The translations under genes were made by a program, and so were the position numbers. Below, piece after piece: positions 51,894 to 60,342 of a stretch of 64,000 nt of DNA. Location: NCBI RefSeq assembly GCF_900112345.1, contig NZ_FOLB01000002.1:62001-126000 (forward strand), read 5' to 3'. Origin of the DNA: Nocardioides terrae (GTDB taxonomy: Bacteria; Actinomycetota; Actinomycetes; Propionibacteriales; Nocardioidaceae). The notes beneath the pieces are model-generated. The model did not search any database. It saw only the letters and a program-made list of their open reading frames with translations, and had not been told where the DNA came from. Within the stretch, counting starts at the first letter, position 1, and each line of letters starts with the position of its first letter.

Positions 51894-52493
51894 ATGGATC
51901 TTGTTGAGCCGCAACGCCGCCGCCGGGGATCCGAGCTCGAGACGGCGATCCTCGACGCGGCCTGGCAGCTGCTCGCCGAGCACGGCTACGGCGCTTTCAC
52001 GATCGACGCCGTCGCACAGCGTGCCGGGACCAGCAAGCCGGTGATCTACCGCCGCTGGAAGGACAAGCACGAGCTCGTCCGCGCCGCCGTGCGGCAGGCC
52101 TCCCGCATCTCCCGGCGGCCGATGCCGGACACCGGAAGCCTGCGTGGGGACCTGTTGGCGCTGGCGGACCATGCCAACCGGGAGCGACTCCCCCTCGCCG
52201 CCATCATCACCGTCCACCTCGGCAGCTACTTCGAGGAGTCGGGCACCAGCCCCGCCGACCTGCGGGACGTCATCCTCGACGGCGGCACGACGGTGATGGA
52301 CGCGCTGCTCGACCGGGCCGTCCAGCGCGGTGAGATCGATGGCGCACGTCTGACGCCTCGCATCCGCGACCTGCCCTTCTCCCTCTTCCGGCACGAGGTG
52401 CTGATGACGCTGCGGCCGGTGCCGCAGAAGGTGATGGAGGAGATCATCGACACGATCTTCCTACCGCTGGTCACCGACGATGACCGACCCTGA
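51894..52493 (+). CDS. TetR-family transcriptional regulator
   Basis: This 199-residue regulator has an N-terminal helix-turn-helix, FTIDAVAQRAGTSKPVIYRRW (about residues 35-55), and a variable helical ligand domain. It is divergent from the DHA2 exporter and probably represses it through the repeat at 51842-51861. The ATG at 51894 appears to be leaderless. Confidence 0.92.
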   Translation: MDLVEPQRRRRGSELETAILDAAWQLLAEHGYGAFTIDAVAQRAGTSKPVIYRRWKDKHELVRAAVRQASRISRRPMPDTGSLRGDLLALADHANRERLPLAAIITVHLGSYFEESGTSPADLRDVILDGGTTVMDALLDRAVQRGEIDGARLTPRIRDLPFSLFRHEVLMTLRPVPQKVMEEIIDTIFLPLVTDDDRP

Positions 52494-52526
52494 TCCCCGG
52501 GTGGTCGTGGTGGGAGGATGTCCGGC

Positions 52527-54113
52527 GTGCCCGCGCCGCAGTTCCACCCGACCCAGCCCGAGCTCGACGACCTGGAGCTGATCGCCTCAGGGGCGCTCCC
52601 CGGGCCGCTGTCGCTGCAGCTCCCGGCCGAGGTGGAGGCGGCCGCCGTCGACGCCGGCGCGGTCGAGCTGGTCGACCCCGAGGGGCTGCCGCTGGCCTCG
52701 GTGGCGTGGCCGTCGGGCGAGGTGAGCGCCCTGGCCCGGCCGGCGTACGGACCCTTCCGCCGGCTCTACCTGACCCCCGCGGAGGCACGCGAGCAGCACC
52801 CGGACGGGTTCACGGCGGTCCTCGTCGGCGGCATCGCCGACCGCCCGTCGGTCCTGCGCGCGGCGCTGGCCGAGCACGGGAGCGTCGTGGCGATCCCGGT
52901 CGAGCCGAACGACCCGCGGCTGCCGCAGGTGCTCGAGGCGTACGGCGGCCCGGCGATCGCTCCTCCGGTCCTGCTGCCCGGCCCGAAGCCCGCCGAGCAG
53001 GGCCTGGTCGTCTTCTTCACCGGCCTGTCGGGCAGCGGCAAGTCGACCCTGGCCCGCGCGCTGGTCGACCTCATCCTCGAGCAGGGCGCCCGATCGGTCA
53101 CGAGCCTCGACGGAGACGTCGTGCGTCGCAACCTGTCGGCCGGGCTGACCTTCTCCAAGGAGGACCGCGAGACCAACATCCGCCGGATCGGTTGGGTCGC
53201 GGCCGAGATCTCGCGCCACGGCGGGGTCGCGATCTGCAGCCCGATCGCGCCCTTCGACGCGACCCGGCAGGACGTGCGCTCCTCCGTCGCCGACGCCGGC
53301 GGGGCGTTCTTCCTGGTCCACGTGGCGACGCCCCTGGAGGAGTGCGAGCGGCGCGACCGCAAGGGGCTCTACGCCAAGGCACGGGCCGGCGAGATCCCGG
53401 AGTTCACCGGCATCTCCTCCCCCTACGAGGCACCGGCGGACGCCGACGTCGTCGTCGACACCACCGGCCGCTCGGTCGAGGACGCGCTCGGGGACGTGCT
53501 CGCCGGGCTGCGCTCGCGGGGCTATCTCGACCTGGCGAACCCGCTGGTTGAGGAGGTGGCGCAGCAACCGTCTCGAAGCCAGCGGTCGAAACCGCTCGAG
53601 GTGCTCTTCGTCTGTACCGCCAACATCTGCCGCTCGCCTTTCATGGAGCTGACCGCGCAACGCCTGGTGCCGGACGAGACCGACATGGTGTTCTCGAGCG
53701 CCGGGACGCGCGGGTTCGACGCCGCTGGGATGGACCCCGCGATGGCGGCCCGGGTCCAGGGCGACACGACCGCGTTCCGCAGCCGTCCACTGACCCGGGA
53801 GCTGCTGGACCGGGCGGACCTGGTGCTGACCGCCGAGGCGAGCCACCGGACGTTCATCCTCGACGAGCAGCCGGGCCTCTTCCGCAAGGTCTTCACCCTC
53901 GGTCAGCTCGCGGCGGCGATCCAGCGCCAGGAGACGGGTCTACCTCGGGAGGAGCTGCTGGCCCGGCTGGCTCAGTCCCGCGGCAGCGCCGACCCGGCCC
54001 TCGACGTGACCGATCCCTATCGACGGGGCCCCGAGGCTGCGGCGCACGCGGCGGCGCGGATCGAGCGACTGCTCGACGTCATCCTCCCGGCGCTGGCCCG
54101 TCAGCGCGAGTGA
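52527..54113 (+). CDS. cysC: APS kinase fused to a low-molecular-weight tyrosine phosphatase (CysC-LMWPTP)
   Basis: This 528-residue protein has three parts. An N-terminal domain of about 145 residues resembles the ATP-sulfurylase PUA-like domain. APS kinase follows, with P-loop TGLSGSGKSTLARAL near residues 164-178 and SLDGDVVRRNL. A C-terminal low-molecular-weight phosphatase has VCTANICRSPF (catalytic Cys363) and the general acid in VTDPYRRG. APS kinase makes PAPS. The phosphatase could act on the BY-kinase at 42193-43614. I chose the GTG at 52527 with GGGAGG nine bases upstream over the ATG at 52518. The linker (residues about 339-353) is encoded by a REP-like element at 53543-53584. Confidence 0.88.
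   Translation: MPAPQFHPTQPELDDLELIASGALPGPLSLQLPAEVEAAAVDAGAVELVDPEGLPLASVAWPSGEVSALARPAYGPFRRLYLTPAEAREQHPDGFTAVLVGGIADRPSVLRAALAEHGSVVAIPVEPNDPRLPQVLEAYGGPAIAPPVLLPGPKPAEQGLVVFFTGLSGSGKSTLARALVDLILEQGARSVTSLDGDVVRRNLSAGLTFSKEDRETNIRRIGWVAAEISRHGGVAICSPIAPFDATRQDVRSSVADAGGAFFLVHVATPLEECERRDRKGLYAKARAGEIPEFTGISSPYEAPADADVVVDTTGRSVEDALGDVLAGLRSRGYLDLANPLVEEVAQQPSRSQRSKPLEVLFVCTANICRSPFMELTAQRLVPDETDMVFSSAGTRGFDAAGMDPAMAARVQGDTTAFRSRPLTRELLDRADLVLTAEASHRTFILDEQPGLFRKVFTLGQLAAAIQRQETGLPREELLARLAQSRGSADPALDVTDPYRRGPEAAAHAAARIERLLDVILPALARQRE
53543..53584 (+). repeat. REP-like element inside the CysC-LMWPTP coding sequence
   Basis: GCTGGTTGAGGAGGTGGCGC opens this 42-bp element, which ends TCTCGAAGCCAGCG. 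It matches the REP-like element at 41868-41908 (GCTGGTCGAGGAG...TCTCGAAACCAG) apart from point changes. Its 14 codons form the linker between APS kinase and phosphatase domains. Confidence 0.7.
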
Positions 54114-54254
54114 CGCTCGACGTGCGGGCAGCGGTCGGCGTACTTGCGACGGCACCTCGCCGCCCGTCTCCATCGTCTCCATAGGCGCACAGCGGCACGC
54201 TAGGACGCCGAGTAAAGAGACGTCGGCGTTACCGGAGGTTTGTGGAGGAACCGT

Positions 54255-54434
54255 TCACCAGACGGCGCGGCTGGTCTGGACCGGGATGTCCAGCTCCGGC
54301 AGCTCGCGCTCGGGAGAGGCCTCGAGGTGACGGTCACCCGCCGCGAAGATGCGACCGACGACGAGCCCGACCACCACGGAGCAGATGCACCACCCCAGCA
54401 GCCCGAGGGTCAGCGTCAGCGCAAGTGTCGTCAC
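54255..54434 (-). CDS. Small single-helix membrane protein
   Basis: A 59-residue ORF on the minus strand. It has a GTG start at 54434 seven bases after GGGGGG, one transmembrane helix (LGLLGWCICSVVVGLVVG, residues 10-27), then a hydrophilic tail ending in SRAVW. It fills most of the gap between the CysC fusion and the TSUP gene, and no plus-strand ORF there is convincing. The ribosome binding site and the clean helix support it, but no homologue is known to me. A 141-bp stretch at 54114-54254 and a 118-bp stretch at 54435-54552 show nothing recognisable. Confidence 0.5.
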   Translation of the reverse strand: MTTLALTLTLGLLGWCICSVVVGLVVGRIFAAGDRHLEASPERELPELDIPVQTSRAVW

Positions 54435-54552
54435 AGCCCCCCCTTCGGCAGGTCCAGGTCACACCTGAGGAGTCCCGCCTTTCCGCTCCCATTCTTCCCA
54501 CGATCCGGTCGACACAAACGTTCAGGCGGACCCCTGGCAGGATGGCGCCACC

Positions 54553-55512
54553 ATGCACGACCTCTTCACGACCGACGCGCTCTCGGTGCTCATCGTCAGC
54601 TTCGGGGTCGGCATCGTCGTCGGTCTCACCGGGATGGGCGGGGGCGCTCTCATGACGCCGGCGCTCATCTTCCTCGGGATCAACCCGTCCGCTGCGGTCG
54701 CCAACGACCTGGTCGCGGCCGCGGTCAACAAGTCGGTCGGCGCCGGCGTCCACTGGCGGCAGGGCTCCCCCAACCTGCGGCTCGCGCTCTACCTCATCGC
54801 CGGATCGGTGCCCTTCGCGCTGGCCGGTGGCTTCATCGTGAAGTACCTCGGCGGCGACGACACCGAGACGTTCCTGACCTACGCGATCGGCGTGGCCCTG
54901 CTGTTCGCGGCGGCGTCGTACACCCTGCGGATGTACCTCCAGCTGCGGATCATCTCCAGCGGCCGCAAGACCAGCCCGAACATCGAGGTGCGCCCGGTGC
55001 CGACGGTGCTCGTGGGCGCGCTCGGCGGATTGCTGGTCGGCATCACGTCGGTGGGCTCCGGCTCGCTGATCATGGTGGCGCTCCTGCTGCTCTACCCGAC
55101 GCTGTCCGCGGTCAAGCTCGTTGGCACCGACCTCATCCAGGCCGTGCCGCTGGTGCTGGCCGCGGCGATCGGACACGTCGCGACCTCAGGCGTGGACGTC
55201 GGCGTCCTGGTGCCGCTCATCATCGGAGGTACGCCGGGCACGTTCCTCGGCGCGCGCGCGGCCCAATGGGTCGGTCAGTCGGTGATCCGCCGCGGCATCG
55301 TCATCGTGCTGTCGCTGACCGGGCTGAAGATGCTCGGCGTCTCGCCGACCTGGGTCGGCATCATCGGCGCGGGCCTGCTGCTGCTCGGACCGCTGGCGTG
55401 GGGGCTCGTCCGGCAGACGGCCGGCCTTCCTGCCTTCGACCCGAACTCGGGCGCCTGGCAGCTCGGCCGGGACCGGGAGCAGTCGGGGAGCTCCGGGGCC
55501 GAGGAGCGCTAG
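54553..55512 (+). CDS. TSUP-family (TauE/SafE) sulfur-anion transporter
   Basis: This 319-residue membrane protein has about eight helices and two copies of the TSUP loop: GLTGMGGGALMTPAL in the first half and GITSVGSGSLIMVAL in the second. The family transports sulfite, sulfoacetate or sulfate-like anions. It sits among sulfate-activation genes, which supports a sulfur substrate. The ATG at 54553 follows a weak upstream site. Direction of transport is not decided. Confidence 0.87.
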   Translation: MHDLFTTDALSVLIVSFGVGIVVGLTGMGGGALMTPALIFLGINPSAAVANDLVAAAVNKSVGAGVHWRQGSPNLRLALYLIAGSVPFALAGGFIVKYLGGDDTETFLTYAIGVALLFAAASYTLRMYLQLRIISSGRKTSPNIEVRPVPTVLVGALGGLLVGITSVGSGSLIMVALLLLYPTLSAVKLVGTDLIQAVPLVLAAAIGHVATSGVDVGVLVPLIIGGTPGTFLGARAAQWVGQSVIRRGIVIVLSLTGLKMLGVSPTWVGIIGAGLLLLGPLAWGLVRQTAGLPAFDPNSGAWQLGRDREQSGSSGAEER

Positions 55513-55597
55513 ACCGCCCGGTCCGCCGGTACCCCACATTGGGGATGCCGCGATTCTTCACCCACAGCGCCGTCGTCCCGACCGCTGCAATGGCGGC

Positions 55598-55813
55598 ATG
55601 CAGAACCACACCATCGAGCCGCACCCCTGCCCCGACTGCGGGCACCTCGTGTATCGGCCGCTGGTGGCCTCGGTGTGCCATCCGCAGCAGACCTGTCGCG
55701 CGGTGCTCCACGATCCTGATGACAGCACCCATCGGTGCGACTGCCCGAGTCCGGTCCATCGGGTGCCGACGTCCAGGCCCCGGCACCGGATCACCGACGC
55801 GGCCGCCAGCTGA
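55598..55813 (+). CDS. Small Cys-rich (zinc-ribbon-like) protein
   Basis: A 71-residue ORF with Cys and His pairs that could bind zinc: CPDCGH at 11-16, then CHPQQTC and HRCDCPSPVH. The context gives no further clue, and the ribosome binding site is poor, so it may not be translated. It lies between the TSUP gene and the CysQ gene. I report it because the paired Cys pattern is unlikely by chance. Confidence 0.4.
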   Translation: MQNHTIEPHPCPDCGHLVYRPLVASVCHPQQTCRAVLHDPDDSTHRCDCPSPVHRVPTSRPRHRITDAAAS

Positions 55814-55822
55814 CCCGAGGCG

Positions 55823-56605
55823 TCACTCGATCCCGTGACGCTCGATGAACTCCAGGATCGGGCCGGCCAGCTCGGGACGGCACACGACGACATCGGGCAG
55901 GTAGGGGTCGGCGCGGTTGTAGACCAGCGCTGAGCCGTCGACCCGGGACGTGTGCAGCCCGGCGGCGGCCGCCACGGCGACGGGCGCGGCGGAGTCCCAC
56001 TCGTACTGCCCGCCCGCGTGCACGTAGCCGTCTGCCACGTCCCGCACGACGCTCATCATCTTCACGCCGGCCGAGCCCATGGGGACGAGCTCCGCACCGA
56101 GAGAGTCGGCCAGGGCGGTCACGAAGGCCGGCGGCCGGGAGCGGGACACCGCGATCCGCGGTGGCAGGCCGGCGCGGTGCGAGCCCGCTCCGAGGCCGGG
56201 TACGACGGGCGGGCGGCCGGTGTGGAAGGTCTCCCCCAGCGCCGGCTGCGCGACCGCCCCGGCCACGAGGGAGCCGGCGGACCACAGCGCGACGTGGACC
56301 GCCCAGTCGTCGCGCGGCGGCTCGGAGAACTCGCGGGTGCCGTCGAGGGGGTCGATGATCCACACGCGCGAGGCGGTCAGCCGGCCGGAGTCGCCATGGG
56401 TCTCCGCGGACTCCTCGGAGAGCACCGCGTCGTGGGGCCGGTGGATCCCGAGGAGCTCGGCGAGCAGGGCCTGCGCGGCCGCGTCGCCCGCGTCCTTCAG
56501 CTCGCGACCCTCGAGCCCGGAGGTCGCCCGGACCTCCAGCAGCCGGGCCCCGGCCTGCTCGGCCAGCCAGGCGGCGAACTCGTGGTCGTCAGTCGGCGCA
56601 GTCAC
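55823..56605 (-). CDS. cysQ: CysQ-type 3'(2'),5'-bisphosphate nucleotidase (inositol monophosphatase family)
   Basis: This protein of about 260 residues belongs to the inositol-monophosphatase superfamily, with VLSEESAE (metal Glu) and WIIDPLDGTREF, the Asp-Pro-Leu-Asp-Gly-Thr metal site. The C-terminal block WDSAAPVAVAAAAG completes the site. CysQ removes PAP, the by-product of sulfotransfer or PAPS reduction, and fits with the APS kinase 1.7 kb upstream. I give the GTG at 56605; a GTG at 56614 is equally possible. Confidence 0.85.
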   Translation of the reverse strand: MTAPTDDHEFAAWLAEQAGARLLEVRATSGLEGRELKDAGDAAAQALLAELLGIHRPHDAVLSEESAETHGDSGRLTASRVWIIDPLDGTREFSEPPRDDWAVHVALWSAGSLVAGAVAQPALGETFHTGRPPVVPGLGAGSHRAGLPPRIAVSRSRPPAFVTALADSLGAELVPMGSAGVKMMSVVRDVADGYVHAGGQYEWDSAAPVAVAAAAGLHTSRVDGSALVYNRADPYLPDVVVCRPELAGPILEFIERHGIE

Positions 56606-56620
56606 GCCGGGCACCCTACC

Positions 56621-56720
56621 GAGTCTCGATACGCTCGCTGGCGCTCGCTACTCGACCAACGAAAGCTCCGCTGGTCGAGGAGCCGTCGCGAGGAACGGGC
56701 GACGGCGTATCGAGACCCAA
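56621..56720. repeat. Inverted pair of REP-like elements
   Basis: Two REP-like copies in opposite orientation fill the gap between the cysQ and ugd genes: GAGTCTCGATACGC...TACTCGACCAACGAA (56621-56663) and CTGGTCGAGGAGCC...GTATCGAGACCC (56670-56718). They can form a long stem-loop. The family matches 41817-41908 and 53543-53584. Confidence 0.75.
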
Positions 56721-56724
56721 CCCG

Positions 56725-57891
56725 TCAGTCGCGGCCGTAGATGTCGCGGGTGTAGACCTTCGCGGCCACGTCGTCGAGGACGTCGGTGCGACGGTTGGCG
56801 ATGATCACGTCGGAGATCTGCTTGAACTCGTCGAGGTCACGGATGACGCGCGAGTTGTAGAACGTGTCCTCCGTCAGCGTCGGCTCGTAGACGACGACCT
56901 CGACACCCTTGGCCTTGATGCGCTTCATCACGCCCTGGATGGAGGACATCCGGAAGTTGTCGGAGCCGGCCTTCATGATGAGCCGGTAGACGCCCACCAC
57001 GGAGGGCGAGCGGCGCAGGATGTCGGTGGCGATGAAGTCCTTGCGCGTCGTGTTGGCCTCGACGATCGCCGAGATGAGGTTCTGCGGGACGGCGCGGTAG
57101 TTCGCCTGCAGCTGCTTGGTGTCCTTGGGCAGGCAGTAGCCGCCGTAGCCGAAGGACGGGTTGTTGTAGTGCGTGCCGATCCGCGGGTCGAGGCCGACGC
57201 CCTCGATGATCTGGGCGGAGTCGAGGCCGTGCATGGCGGCGTAGGTGTCCAGCTCGTTGAAGTAGGCGACGCGCAGGGCGAGGTAGGTGTTGGCGAACAG
57301 CTTGATCGCCTCCGCCTCGGTCGACCCGGTGAAGAGGACCGGCACGTCCTTGTCGAGGGCGCCCTCGACGAGCAGCTCGGCGAACGCCTTGCCCCGCTCG
57401 CTCGGGTCGCCGACGACGATGCGCGACGGGTGCAGGTTGTCGTGCAGCGCCCGGCCCTCGCGCAGGAACTCGGGCGAGAACATGATCGACGCCCCCGGGT
57501 GCTCCGCCCGCATCCGCCGGGTGAAGCCGACCGGGACGGTGGACTTGATGACCATCGTGGCGGTCGGGCTGACCGCCAGCACGTCGGCGATCACCGCCTC
57601 GACCGAGGAGGTGTTGAAGTAGTTGGACCGCTCGTCGTAGTCGGTCGGGGTCGCGATGACGACGAAGTCGGCGCCGTCGTACGCCGCCTGCTTGTCCAGC
57701 GTCGCGGTGAGGTTCAGCGGCCGGTTGGCGAGGTAGTCCTCGAGCTCGACGTCCTCGATCGGGGACCTGCGTGCGTTGACCTTGTCGACCTTCGCGGCGT
57801 CGAGGTCCAGCGCCCACACCTCGTGGTGCTGCGCCAGGATGACGGCGTTGGAGAGGCCGACGTACCCGGTGCCGACGATCGCGATCTTCAT
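56725..57891 (-). CDS. ugd: UDP-glucose 6-dehydrogenase (nucleotide-sugar dehydrogenase)
   Basis: This 388-residue enzyme oxidises UDP-glucose to UDP-glucuronate with NAD+. The N-terminus [21 protein letters not shown] holds the NAD motif. The catalytic Cys is in [14 protein letters not shown], and FSPEFLREG and [18 protein letters not shown] are the other family blocks. UDP-glucuronate supplies acidic sugars for surface polysaccharide, so it links this sulfur region to the polysaccharide locus. A REP pair follows its stop. It is divergent from cysD. Confidence 0.94.
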   Translation of the reverse strand: MKIAIVGTGYVGLSNAVILAQHHEVWALDLDAAKVDKVNARRSPIEDVELEDYLANRPLNLTATLDKQAAYDGADFVVIATPTDYDERSNYFNTSSVEAVIADVLAVSPTATMVIKSTVPVGFTRRMRAEHPGASIMFSPEFLREGRALHDNLHPSRIVVGDPSERGKAFAELLVEGALDKDVPVLFTGSTEAEAIKLFANTYLALRVAYFNELDTYAAMHGLDSAQIIEGVGLDPRIGTHYNNPSFGYGGYCLPKDTKQLQANYRAVPQNLISAIVEANTTRKDFIATDILRRSPSVVGVYRLIMKAGSDNFRMSSIQGVMKRIKAKGVEVVVYEPTLTEDTFYNSRVIRDLDEFKQISDVIIANRRTDVLDDVAAKVYTRDIYGRD

Positions 57892-58007
57892 GGCAGCAGC
57901 GTACGGGCCATGGACCGCCCACGCTCTGGCGTGGGTTCGGCGGGGGCGGCGCAGCCGTCTACGATGAGGGCTGCCCTCCGGGGCTGGACCCACCGTGAAA
58001 GGGAACC

Positions 58008-58922
58008 ATGACCCAGACCCACACCGACTACCGGCTGAGCCAGCTGGATCAGCTGGAGGCGGAGTCGATCCACATCTTCCGTGAGGTCGCCGCCGAGTTC
58101 GAGAAGCCGGTGCTGATGTTCTCCGGCGGCAAGGACAGCATCGTGATGATGCGCCTGGCCGAGAAGGCGTTCTACCCCGCGAAGATCCCGTTCCCCGTGC
58201 TGCAGGTCGACACGGGCTACGACTTCCCCGAGGTGCTCTCGACCCGCGACAACTGGGTGAGCCGCCTCGGCGTGAAGCTGATCGTGGCGAGCGTCGAGCA
58301 GGCCATCGCCGACGGCATCGTCGTGGACGACGGCAAGACCCCGCGCAACCGGCTCCAGATCGGCACCCTGCTCCACGCCCTCGAGGAGGGTGGCTTCACC
58401 GCCGCCTTCGGCGGCGGCCGGCGCGACGAGGAGAAGGCCCGCGCCAAGGAGCGCGTCTACTCCCACCGCGACGAGTTCGGCCAGTGGGACCCGAAGAACC
58501 AGCGCCCGGAGCTGTGGTCGCTCTACAACGGCCGCCTGCACGAGGGCGAGCACATGCGGATCTTCCCCATCTCCAACTGGACCGAGCTCGACATCTGGGA
58601 CTACATCGGCCGCGAGGGCATCGAGATCCCGTCGATCTACTTCAGCCACCAGCGCCGCGTCTTCGAGCGCGACGGCATGCTGCTGACGGAGTCGGAGTTC
58701 AACCCCTGCCGCAACGGCGAGACCGCGTCCGAGCGCACGGTCCGCTTCCGCACCGTCGGCGACCTGACGCTGACCGGCTGCGTGGAGTCGACCGCGAGCA
58801 CGGTCGACGAGATCATCGCCGAGGTCGCCATCGCCCGGGTCACCGAGCGCGGCGCCACCCGAGGCGACGACCGCTTCAGCGAAGCCGCCATGGAGGACCG
58901 GAAGAAGGAGGGCTACTTCTGA
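58008..58922 (+). CDS. cysD: Sulfate adenylyltransferase subunit 2 (CysD)
   Basis: This 304-residue ATP-pyrophosphatase-type enzyme has the P-loop-like [18 protein letters not shown] (residues 38-55). The other CysD blocks are [13 protein letters not shown] and [13 protein letters not shown]. With CysN it forms adenosine 5'-phosphosulfate from sulfate and ATP. Its TGA overlaps the CysN ATG as TGATG, so the two are co-translated. The ATG at 58008 is used. Confidence 0.95.
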   Translation: MTQTHTDYRLSQLDQLEAESIHIFREVAAEFEKPVLMFSGGKDSIVMMRLAEKAFYPAKIPFPVLQVDTGYDFPEVLSTRDNWVSRLGVKLIVASVEQAIADGIVVDDGKTPRNRLQIGTLLHALEEGGFTAAFGGGRRDEEKARAKERVYSHRDEFGQWDPKNQRPELWSLYNGRLHEGEHMRIFPISNWTELDIWDYIGREGIEIPSIYFSHQRRVFERDGMLLTESEFNPCRNGETASERTVRFRTVGDLTLTGCVESTASTVDEIIAEVAIARVTERGATRGDDRFSEAAMEDRKKEGYF

Positions 58923-60214
58923 TGGCCACGATCTCGACAGGCTTGGTCAGCGAGGGCCGCAAGATGGACCTGCTGCGCTTCGCGACCGCGGGCTCGGTGG
59001 ACGACGGCAAGTCGACCCTCATCGGGCGACTGCTGCTCGACAGCAAGGCGATCTTCGAGGACCAGCTCGAGGCGGTCGAGCGGACGTCGGAGGCCAAGGG
59101 CCACGACTACACCGACCTCTCGCTGCTGACCGACGGCCTGCGCTCCGAGCGCGAGCAGGGCATCACGATCGACGTCGCCTACCGCTACTTCGCGACGCCG
59201 AAGCGGAAGTTCATCATCGCCGACACCCCTGGCCACGTGCAGTACACCCGCAACATGGTGACCGGCGCCTCGACCGCCGACCTCGGTCTGGTCCTGGTCG
59301 ACGCCCGCAACGGTCTCACCGAGCAGTCACGCCGCCACGCGGTGCTGCTGTCGCTGTTGCGCGTGCCCCACCTCGTGCTGGCGATCAACAAGATGGACCT
59401 CGTCGACTTCAGCCAGGAGGTCTACGACCGGATCTCGGCCGAGTTCACCCAGTTCGCGACCAAGCTCAACGTGCCGGACCTGGAGATCATCCCGATCTCG
59501 GCGCTGCAGGGCGACAACGTGGTCGAGCGCTCGACCAACATGGCGTGGTACTCCGGCCCGACGCTGATGCACCACCTGGAGAACGTCCACGTGGCCTCGG
59601 ACCGCGACCTCGTCGACGTCCGGTTCCCGGTGCAATACGTCATCCGGCCCAAGTCCGACGACCACCACGACTACCGCGGGTACGCCGGCCAGGTGGCCGG
59701 CGGCGTGCTGAAGCCGGGCGACGAGGTCGTCGTACTGCCCTCCGGGATGACGTCGCGGATCGCCGGCATCGACCTCTTCGACCGCGAGGTCACCGAGGCG
59801 TTCCCGCCGATGTCGGTGACGGTGCGGCTCGAGGACGACGTCGACGTGTCGCGCGGCGACATGATCGCCCGCGTCAACAACGCCCCGACGCCGAGCCAGG
59901 ACATCGACGCGATGGTCTGCTGGATGACCACCACGCCCCTGCGGCCGCGTCAGAAGCTGGCGATCAAGCACACCACCCGGTCGGCGCGCGCGCTGGTCAA
60001 GGACGTGCAGTACCGCCTCGACGTCAACACGCTGCACCGCGACAACGGGACCAAGGAGCTGGGCCTCAACGAGATCGGCCGCGTCCAGCTGCGCACCACC
60101 GTGCCGCTGCTGGTCGATGCCTACTCGAAGAACCGCACCACCGGGTCCTTCGTCCTCATCGACGAGGCCACCGGCGTCACCGTCGGCGCGGGGATGATCA
60201 ACAGCGCCAGCTGA
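58922..60214 (+). CDS. cysN: Sulfate adenylyltransferase subunit 1 (CysN GTPase)
   Basis: This 430-residue EF-Tu-like GTPase has GSVDDGKSTLIGRLLLD (P-loop, residues 18-34), the switch II block DTPGHVQYTRN and NKMDLVDF. Domains II and III follow. It drives CysD by GTP hydrolysis. There is no fused APS kinase, which is encoded separately in the CysC-LMWPTP fusion. A terminator-like hairpin follows at 60228-60264. Confidence 0.95.
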   Translation: MATISTGLVSEGRKMDLLRFATAGSVDDGKSTLIGRLLLDSKAIFEDQLEAVERTSEAKGHDYTDLSLLTDGLRSEREQGITIDVAYRYFATPKRKFIIADTPGHVQYTRNMVTGASTADLGLVLVDARNGLTEQSRRHAVLLSLLRVPHLVLAINKMDLVDFSQEVYDRISAEFTQFATKLNVPDLEIIPISALQGDNVVERSTNMAWYSGPTLMHHLENVHVASDRDLVDVRFPVQYVIRPKSDDHHDYRGYAGQVAGGVLKPGDEVVVLPSGMTSRIAGIDLFDREVTEAFPPMSVTVRLEDDVDVSRGDMIARVNNAPTPSQDIDAMVCWMTTTPLRPRQKLAIKHTTRSARALVKDVQYRLDVNTLHRDNGTKELGLNEIGRVQLRTTVPLLVDAYSKNRTTGSFVLIDEATGVTVGAGMINSAS

Positions 60215-60227
60215 CCTCGCCAGCCCC

Positions 60228-60264
60228 GAAGCCCCGCTCGACCCACCCGGTCGGGCGGGGCTTC
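60228..60264 (+). terminator. Terminator of the cysDN operon
   Basis: GAAGCCCCGCTCGACC, CACCC loop, GGTCGGGCGGGGCTTC: a 16-bp stem with one T-G wobble pair, 14 bases after the cysN stop. Confidence 0.8.
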
Positions 60265-60342
60265 GCCGTGTTGGCCACTCGATCGGAAGCGATAACCCAA
60301 CGAACTCATTCAGGATCGCCACGCCGGGCCCGAATGTAGAAC

